Shown in pieces: positions 16,140-20,952 of a DNA stretch of 20,952 nucleotides. The stretch spans positions 1 to 20,952 of the forward strand of contig JAICQC010000022.1 of NCBI GenBank assembly GCA_025938055.1, given 5' to 3'. The DNA is from Anaerolineales bacterium. GTDB taxonomy: Bacteria > Chloroflexota > Anaerolineae > Anaerolineales > Villigracilaceae. Both the position numbers and the translations under genes were made by a program. Under the pieces are notes generated by a model. That model saw nothing but the letters and a program-made list of their open reading frames with translations, was not told the origin of the DNA and made no database searches. The stretch's first letter is position 1; every line of letters starts with the position of its first letter.

Positions 16140-16903
16140 CTTGTGCCTGATTCCTGTTTTCGCAAAAAGAATGGATATCCGATGAATAAGATCGTTGCAA
16201 AGGTGAACCACTGCAAAGCATACCCAAAATGAGGACCTTCTGTCAACTCAATTTCGGGCTGAGAAGGGATCGGCGGTTCCGTATCCGCCGGATCAGCGCC
16301 GGGCTGGACATATACAGGCAGAACCGAATAGGGCATCTGCGCCGCGATGCGCGCCAGATTGGCGTTATTCCACACGTCCAACCTTGCACCATCCTCAGAC
16401 AGCGGATCTGCCACCCCACCGATGACCGGCTTTGCCTGCCCGAGCCTGATCTGCCCCGAAACATTTACCATGCCAGTCTCGTCGTATTTGCGCCAATCGG
16501 CGGGCGTGGAGTTGCCCTCTGCGGGGATCCAGCCGCGGTCAACGACAACCGCCATCTGAGCCTGCCCTGAGGAGGGCGAAGGTCCGAAACGGAGCGGTGT
16601 CAACAAATGGTATCCATACTGGTTGCCGTAGTATTGATTCCGCACCGCCACTTGATTCGTGAAGTCGTACTCACCGGTCACGATCACCGACCGCCACTCC
16701 ATCTCCATAAGATCCTTCGGCTGTTGCTGATTCAAGTCGAGCACAGGCTGCGTCCGCGCAGCTTCAAAGTGGGCATTGAACGTCCGCCGCTGCTCAAGCC
16801 TGTCTAACTGCCAAATGCCGAGACGGATACATACCGCGGTTCCCACAAAAACGAGCAGAGTGAGGAGCAGCCATTTGCGATGGAACATCTTAAGCAGCAA
16901 CAT
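16136..16903 (-). CDS. surf1: SURF1 family cytochrome oxidase assembly protein
   Basis: SURF1 (Shy1) proteins help insert heme into subunit I of cytochrome c oxidase. The 255-residue product has two membrane helices at its ends (about 10-27 and 230-248) around an outer domain, the usual SURF1 layout. Family motifs are LGIWQLDRLEQRR (about 28-40), WRSVIVTGEYD, VRNQYYGNQYGYHLLTPL, VVVDRGWIP and the C-terminal HFGYALQWFTFA. The length is typical. The start at 16903 overlaps the upstream gene by 14 nt; an in-frame ATG at 16888 would remove the overlap but has no ribosome binding site. Its TGA overlaps the ctaB ATG. Position between copper chaperone and heme synthesis genes matches an assembly role. 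Confidence 0.93.
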   Translation of the reverse strand: MLLLKMFHRKWLLLTLLVFVGTAVCIRLGIWQLDRLEQRRTFNAHFEAARTQPVLDLNQQQPKDLMEMEWRSVIVTGEYDFTNQVAVRNQYYGNQYGYHLLTPLRFGPSPSSGQAQMAVVVDRGWIPAEGNSTPADWRKYDETGMVNVSGQIRLGQAKPVIGGVADPLSEDGARLDVWNNANLARIAAQMPYSVLPVYVQPGADPADTEPPIPSQPEIELTEGPHFGYALQWFTFATILFIGYPFFLRKQESGTR

Positions 16904-17387
16904 TTTTCTTCTTTGGAGTCAGGACCAGGCTGTATAACGCAATCAAGATCGCCATGGGGAGCGCGACGTAAATAATGCCAAAGAGCCTCGTCCGTGGCGT
17001 CAGCGGTTCGCGCACATCCAGCCCGAAGTAATTTCCCGGCTGGAATGTACACTCATACGCCAGGCTCTCCTCCTGATCGAGAGCCAGCTGCGCCGATGAA
17101 TTCGCGGGAATCCAGAGCGGGCCAAGCTTGTGGTCGACCGCATCCTCGTTCCTGACGACCAGCCGGTCACCGACAACAAAGGTCATGTTCTCGGGAATCG
17201 TTGGAGGCTGCTCGCCGCGTGCGATCTGCTCTGCCGTACCAGAAGGAATGGTCAAAACAATCTCACGCGGGGCGCGCGCCGTTTCGCGCAGGAACAGAAA
17301 CGGCAGTTCACTGACCGACACCCCGATTAAGAATCCCAGCGCGATCGACAGCAGGATTCGTTTAATTAGAAAACTTTTTGAGTACAT
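16890..17387 (-). CDS. Cupredoxin-like membrane protein of the oxidase operon
   Basis: This 165-residue protein has an N-terminal membrane helix (about 10-32), an outer domain (40-130) and a second helix (about 136-156). The outer domain resembles a cupredoxin: MTFVVGDRLVVRNEDAVDHKLGP (68-90 region) followed by YECTFQPGNYFGLDV (111-125). His86 and Cys113 sit where type 1 copper ligands would be. The position where a C-terminal His is usual holds Gln116, and no Met ligand is visible, so copper binding is doubtful or altered. It lies between SCO and SURF1, pointing to oxidase assembly or copper handling. The ATG at 17387 is preferred over an in-frame TTG at 17393. The gap to the SCO stop is 10 nt. 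I do not recognise a named family. Confidence 0.7.
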   Translation of the reverse strand: MYSKSFLIKRILLSIALGFLIGVSVSELPFLFLRETARAPREIVLTIPSGTAEQIARGEQPPTIPENMTFVVGDRLVVRNEDAVDHKLGPLWIPANSSAQLALDQEESLAYECTFQPGNYFGLDVREPLTPRTRLFGIIYVALPMAILIALYSLVLTPKKKNVAA

Positions 17388-17397
17388 TTTCAATCAC

Positions 17398-18000
17398 TTA
17401 CTCGAGCAACAGGTCGAGATCATGGACAACATCCTCAACAGGCGCATCGAACGGAAGCGACACACGCAGGTTGCCTTCCTGGTCGATCAAAGTGACACGC
17501 GCAGTATGGTTCACAAGATAACCAGCTGCCGAGCCGCCATCCACCATCTCTACGAATACGCCGTATTCATTCCAGACCTTTGCCAGGTCTGCGCCTGATC
17601 CACTCAAGCCAATGAAGTCCGGGTTGAAATGATTAACGTATTCCTGCACGCGTTGTGGCGAATCACGCTGCGGATCTACCGTGACAAACAGGATCTGCAC
17701 CTGCTCCGCTTTATCGCCTAATTTTTCCAAAGCCTGGTTCAGCTCTGCCATCGTTGTTGGGCAAATATCGGGGCACGATGTATAACCGAAAAACAGCGCG
17801 ACAACTTTACCGCGCATCTCACGCAGTTGAAAATCGGTTCCGGCAGCGCCCGTCAACTCAAACTCTGGCGCGACCGGGTACGGCTCGGCGTAGGTTGTCC
17901 CCCGAAAGCTGTCAGGCTGTGAAAAGAAGATAACACCCGCCGCGACCACCCCGATTAAAAGAAACAAACCCAGCCCCACCAAAAGCGTTTTTCTATCCAT
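17398..18000 (-). CDS. sco1: SCO1/SenC-type copper chaperone
   Basis: SCO proteins deliver copper to, or reduce, the CuA site of oxidase subunit II. The 200-residue product has an N-terminal anchor (about 5-26) and a thioredoxin-like domain outside the membrane. All three copper ligands are present: Cys76 and Cys80 in TSCPDICP, and His165 in YLVNHTARV. Other family marks are GKVVALFFGY, LFVTVDPQRDSP and FIGLSG. Length is normal. GTAGGA precedes the ATG at about 5 nt. A perfect 16-bp hairpin stands about 40 nt upstream, between this gene and the subunit IV-III fusion, so its expression may differ from that of the structural genes. Presence of SCO implies a CuA-bearing subunit II, expected to the right of the window. 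Confidence 0.96.
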   Translation of the reverse strand: MDRKTLLVGLGLFLLIGVVAAGVIFFSQPDSFRGTTYAEPYPVAPEFELTGAAGTDFQLREMRGKVVALFFGYTSCPDICPTTMAELNQALEKLGDKAEQVQILFVTVDPQRDSPQRVQEYVNHFNPDFIGLSGSGADLAKVWNEYGVFVEMVDGGSAAGYLVNHTARVTLIDQEGNLRVSLPFDAPVEDVVHDLDLLLE

Positions 18001-18041
18001 TTTTTCCTACTCACAATCTCTCGTAAAAAGGCATCGTACTT

Positions 18042-18079
18042 GAAAATCGGGGCGACCTGTAGTGGTCGCCCCGATTTTC
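18042..18079 (-). terminator. Perfect 16-bp hairpin between oxidase subunits and assembly genes
   Basis: The arms 18042-18057 and 18064-18079 are exact reverse complements around a 6-nt loop. The base half of the stem is AT-rich (GAAAATC) and the upper half GC-rich (GGGGCGACC). On the minus strand the descending arm ends in GATTTTC, so a short T-run lies within the stem and none follows it. It could be a partial terminator/attenuator or a 3'-end stabiliser for the ctaD-ctaE message. Confidence 0.7.
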
Positions 18080-18115
18080 TTCCTTGTCAGTCACTAACCG
18101 TATGCGCAGTGGCGT

Positions 18116-18883
18116 CTAATGGACCGCCGTGCCGATCAGATATAACGCAGGGTAGAAGAAAATCCAGACCACGTCCACGAAATGCCAGTATACGGCTGCC
18201 GCTTCGACGGGATAATTCAGCTTGTCATACAGACCGCGCCGTCCGTTGATCCAGACAATCGCAAGAAGGATCAGGCCAGTGAACACGTGAAAGGCGTGCA
18301 TGCCTGTCATCATAAAGAAGGCTGCCCCTGCGGGACCGCTATTTGGCGTGATCCCTTCATGGATGGCGAGGCGCCATTCCACCAGGACGACACCCAGCAG
18401 AAAACCCAGCCCCAGCACAAAGGTGATCGCAGTGTTCTTCAAGAAGCCTTTGCGGTCGCCGTTGTGGATCAACGTCTCGCCGCGGTTCATGAAGAACGAG
18501 GAGACCAGCAGCACGGCAGTCACCAACAATCCCAGCGTCTGGTTTAGTTCCGGGCGGCTGAGTCCCAGCAGATTGATGCGCATCACCATCAGTCCGGCAA
18601 ACACAAATGTATCCGAAATCAGAAAAAGCCACAGACCCAGACGGTTCGTCCCTGCCTTATAGTCATAGGCTTCATCGTCAACCTCAGATTCGAGATTAAG
18701 CTTGTATACATGCATGTAGTAGTATACGACCAGCGCTGCCTTGACCACTGCAACGACCACCAGCAGAGGCACCGAACCAAAAGAGATCGCGACGAAGAAC
18801 TCAAGCGCCGTCAAGATTGCCAGGTATATGAAGATTGCGACCCCCTGACCCAACATCATTTTATTGTCCTGTGTATGTACCAT
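18116..18883 (-). CDS. ctaE: Cytochrome c oxidase subunit IV-III fusion
   Basis: The C-terminal part (about 80-255) is subunit III (COX3), a structural subunit that supports proton uptake and stability. It shows GLWLFLISDTFVFAGL (83-98), the GMHAFHVFTGL motif and the ending VYWHFVDVVWIFFYPALYL. The first ~65 residues carry two membrane helices with the pattern of prokaryotic subunit IV (COX4_pro/CtaF): LTALEFFVA (24-32), then VVKAALVVYYYMHVYKL (46-62). Thus a shortened subunit IV appears fused in front of subunit III. The bacterial subunit III alone usually has about 200 residues for the five-helix form, consistent with the extra length here. The gene follows ctaD with an 18-nt gap. The ATG at 18883 has GAGGG about 11 nt upstream, a rather long spacing. 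Confidence 0.93.
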   Translation of the reverse strand: MVHTQDNKMMLGQGVAIFIYLAILTALEFFVAISFGSVPLLVVVAVVKAALVVYYYMHVYKLNLESEVDDEAYDYKAGTNRLGLWLFLISDTFVFAGLMVMRINLLGLSRPELNQTLGLLVTAVLLVSSFFMNRGETLIHNGDRKGFLKNTAITFVLGLGFLLGVVLVEWRLAIHEGITPNSGPAGAAFFMMTGMHAFHVFTGLILLAIVWINGRRGLYDKLNYPVEAAAVYWHFVDVVWIFFYPALYLIGTAVH

Positions 18884-18901
18884 TTTTGTTTCTACCCTCG
18901 A

Positions 18902-20952
18902 TTAATGATGTGGCTTGACTTCAGGGACAGCCGTAAACTCGATATGTTTGGAGCCGTTGGGTGAAAATTCCACATATTTCGAATCCGCCAGACCGTAGTC
19001 ATAGGGTTCGCCAACGACTTCAAATGGAACGTCGTAGTTATGGACCGGCATGGGGGAAGGCACCTGCCATTCAGGCGAGCGGGAATTCCAAAGATTTCCT
19101 TCCGCCTTTTCACCATGCTTTATGCTGTGGAAGATATTGATAAAGAAGATCAACACGGAAAGCGCGATCAGGAATCCAGCGATCGTCATCAGTAGTTGTA
19201 TAAAATCAAAGCCAAGCGCCGGATCATAATCGACGATGCGGCGACGCATGCCTCTCAGGCCGATCACCATCATGCCCAATGTCAACACAAAAAACGAGGG
19301 CGTCATCAACCAGAAGTGAACCTTGCCCCAGAATTCATTCATGCGACGACCCGTAGCTTTCGGGAACCAGTAGTAGATCGCGGCAAAGAAGGGGAACACA
19401 AATCCGCCGAAAATCGTATCGTGGAAATGCCCGACAACCCAGTATGTATCATGAAGATGCAGGTCCAACGCGATCGCGGCATTCGGGGGACCGGTCAGCC
19501 CGCCCATCAGAAATACGATAATCGCGCCCAGCACGAAAAGCATTGGAGTGGGGGTCTCGATCTTTCCGCCCCAGAGGGTTGCAACCCATGAGAAAAATTT
19601 CACACCGGTCGGCACAGACACGAGCAGGGTGCTGTACATAAATGGAACGCGCAAATACTCATTCATGCCGGAGGTAAACATGTGGTGTGCCCAAACCGTA
19701 AAGCCCACCAGCGCAATGCCGAGGGAGGACATCGCAACCCAGCGGTATCCAAACAATGGTTTGCGAACGAAGACCGGCAAAAGTTCAGAGATAATGCCAA
19801 GCCCTGGCAGCACAAACACATAGACGGCTGGATGTGAATAGAACCAGAAGAGATGCTGGAACAGGACCGGGTTTCCTCCTCGCGCTGCATCGAAGAAGCC
19901 CATGCCAAACAAGCGCTGGAACATCACCAGCTGGAACGAGAGGCCGATCAACTGGGTCGCCGTGAGGGCGATGATGGAGGTTGCAATGGATGCCCAGACG
20001 AAAATCGGCAGGCGCATGGCAGTCATGCCTTTCGCGCGCATCCGAACCACCGTTGCGATCACGTTCAAGGAACCAAGGATGGACGACCAGCCCGCGGTAA
20101 AGACACCCAGGAAGAACATCTGCATGCCCAGCGGCGCGCGCGCCGAAAGCGGCGGATAGCCCGTCCAGCCTGTGTCAAACCCGCCCAGCACCAGACTCAT
20201 GAGGAGCAGCACGGAAGCAGGAACGGAAACCCAATAGGCAAAGGCATTTAGGCGGGGGAATGCCATATCGTGCGCGCCAACCAGGAACGGCACGGCATAG
20301 TTCATAAGCCCTGAAATGCCGAGCAGGATCGAGATGATCATGATGATGCCGTGCAACGACATAAGCGTGTTATAGAACTGCGGACCCGTCTGGTTGAACA
20401 ACCTGAAAGTAGTTGTCAGAAACTGCAGCTGGGATGCCGCCAGCTCTGTACGGAAGATCATGGCGAACGTTCCACCAATAGCGATCAGGACCAGAGCCGT
20501 CATGGTGTATTGAATACCGATCACCTTATGGTCCAGCGAGACGCCAAAATATTTCTCCCAGCCCGGTTCATCCTCATGATGCTCAGGTGTATCAATACCG
20601 CGCGCCCATTGCGTCCAGTCATGCACCACGCCCGAACCAAACAGGAACGTCACCACGCCGACCAGTCCTCCAAACACCCAGGCGGGCTCGCTGAACAGGT
20701 AGATACCAAAGAGGTTATCGAGTCCCATAAAGGCACGAATACCCGTAATCAGAAGCGCACCCAGGAATGTCCCCACCACCTGCCAGACCAGCCCCCGCGT
20801 AATTCCGCGATAGCCGTAGACACCAAAGAAAAAGGCTGTCACTGCGAAGAGCAACGCGAACGCAGCAGCGACCGGACCCGATGTATTGATGGCGCCCGAG
20901 ATCAGTAGATCCAAGCCCAAACCGATTCCGTAGCCAATCGCGCCAGCGACGA
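18902..20952 (-). CDS. ctaD: Cytochrome c oxidase subunit I, A2 type (5'-truncated, N-terminal membrane extension)
   Basis: This is the catalytic heme-copper subunit that reduces oxygen and pumps protons. The frame is open to the right edge, so the true start is outside; an in-frame TTG at 20920 is used here only for numbering. The core starts near residue 121 (WEKYFGVSLDHK). Seen are the heme a ligand His190 (LMSLHG), CuB His363 with cross-linked Tyr367 in YSHPAVY, CuB His412-His413 (WAHHMF), K-channel Lys441 (VPTGVKFF), and His498/His500 (VVGHFHD). The YS in place of the helix-VI Glu marks the A2 subfamily. Before the core lie at least 120 residues with three to four extra membrane helices, unusual for subunit I. 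A soluble tail follows the last helix. Subunit II is not visible. Confidence 0.95.
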   Translation of the reverse strand, partial: VAGAIGYGIGLGLDLLISGAINTSGPVAAAFALLFAVTAFFFGVYGYRGITRGLVWQVVGTFLGALLITGIRAFMGLDNLFGIYLFSEPAWVFGGLVGVVTFLFGSGVVHDWTQWARGIDTPEHHEDEPGWEKYFGVSLDHKVIGIQYTMTALVLIAIGGTFAMIFRTELAASQLQFLTTTFRLFNQTGPQFYNTLMSLHGIIMIISILLGISGLMNYAVPFLVGAHDMAFPRLNAFAYWVSVPASVLLLMSLVLGGFDTGWTGYPPLSARAPLGMQMFFLGVFTAGWSSILGSLNVIATVVRMRAKGMTAMRLPIFVWASIATSIIALTATQLIGLSFQLVMFQRLFGMGFFDAARGGNPVLFQHLFWFYSHPAVYVFVLPGLGIISELLPVFVRKPLFGYRWVAMSSLGIALVGFTVWAHHMFTSGMNEYLRVPFMYSTLLVSVPTGVKFFSWVATLWGGKIETPTPMLFVLGAIIVFLMGGLTGPPNAAIALDLHLHDTYWVVGHFHDTIFGGFVFPFFAAIYYWFPKATGRRMNEFWGKVHFWLMTPSFFVLTLGMMVIGLRGMRRRIVDYDPALGFDFIQLLMTIAGFLIALSVLIFFINIFHSIKHGEKAEGNLWNSRSPEWQVPSPMPVHNYDVPFEVVGEPYDYGLADSKYVEFSPNGSKHIEFTAVPEVKPHH

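Noticed and set aside
16140..16211. Longer N-terminus for ctaB starting at 16211
   Set aside because: It would overlap SURF1 by 76 bp; the ATG at 16139 overlaps the SURF1 stop as ATGA and has a ribosome binding site, and the extra residues have no family similarity.

Overview
The window reads as chromosomal DNA from a free-living, respiring bacterium. The protein set (A2-type heme-copper oxidase genes with fused subunits, a Gld-like ABC exporter followed by a DUF4340 protein, a compact primary sigma factor, many GT-C type membrane proteins) suggests Chloroflexota, probably the Anaerolineae. This placement rests on protein character only and is moderately confident. No tRNA, rRNA, CRISPR array or insertion sequence was recognised, and no gene-free stretch exceeds 200 bases.

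Bases 1-3637 (+) hold the end of an ABC operon: a 5'-truncated ATPase, an ABC-2 permease, a GldG-like auxiliary protein and a DUF4340 membrane protein, packed with overlapping or nearly touching ends. Bases 3771-5084 hold the primary sigma factor gene (rpoD/sigA), with a near-consensus promoter in front and a 15-bp-stem terminator behind.

Bases 5142-14741 form a visibly AT-richer block of envelope genes. It contains three diverged copies of a membrane-anchored alkaline-phosphatase-superfamily (sulfatase / LTA synthase-like) enzyme, interleaved with a GT87-like glycosyltransferase and two further multi-membrane-pass GT-C-like proteins. Gene orientations change several times. The divergent pair at 9921/10103 has -10 boxes exactly 6 nt from each ATG, which suggests leaderless mRNAs. 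My inference is that the block builds or decorates a surface glycan or glycolipid: GT-C enzymes add sugars from lipid carriers outside the membrane, and the phosphatase-superfamily enzymes add or remove phospho- or sulfo-groups.

Bases 14823-20952 (-) are an aerobic terminal oxidase operon, read from right to left: ctaD (subunit I, A2 type, running off the right edge with an N-terminal membrane extension), a subunit IV-III fusion, a perfect 16-bp hairpin, SCO-type copper chaperone, a cupredoxin-like membrane protein, SURF1, and a heme synthesis gene in which a half-size heme A synthase-like domain is fused in front of heme O synthase (CtaB). Structural subunits, copper delivery, assembly and heme O/A synthesis are thus in one unit. 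Subunit II is not in the window and presumably lies to the right. The most notable points are the gene fusions in this operon, the triple phosphatase-superfamily cluster and the paired leaderless promoters.
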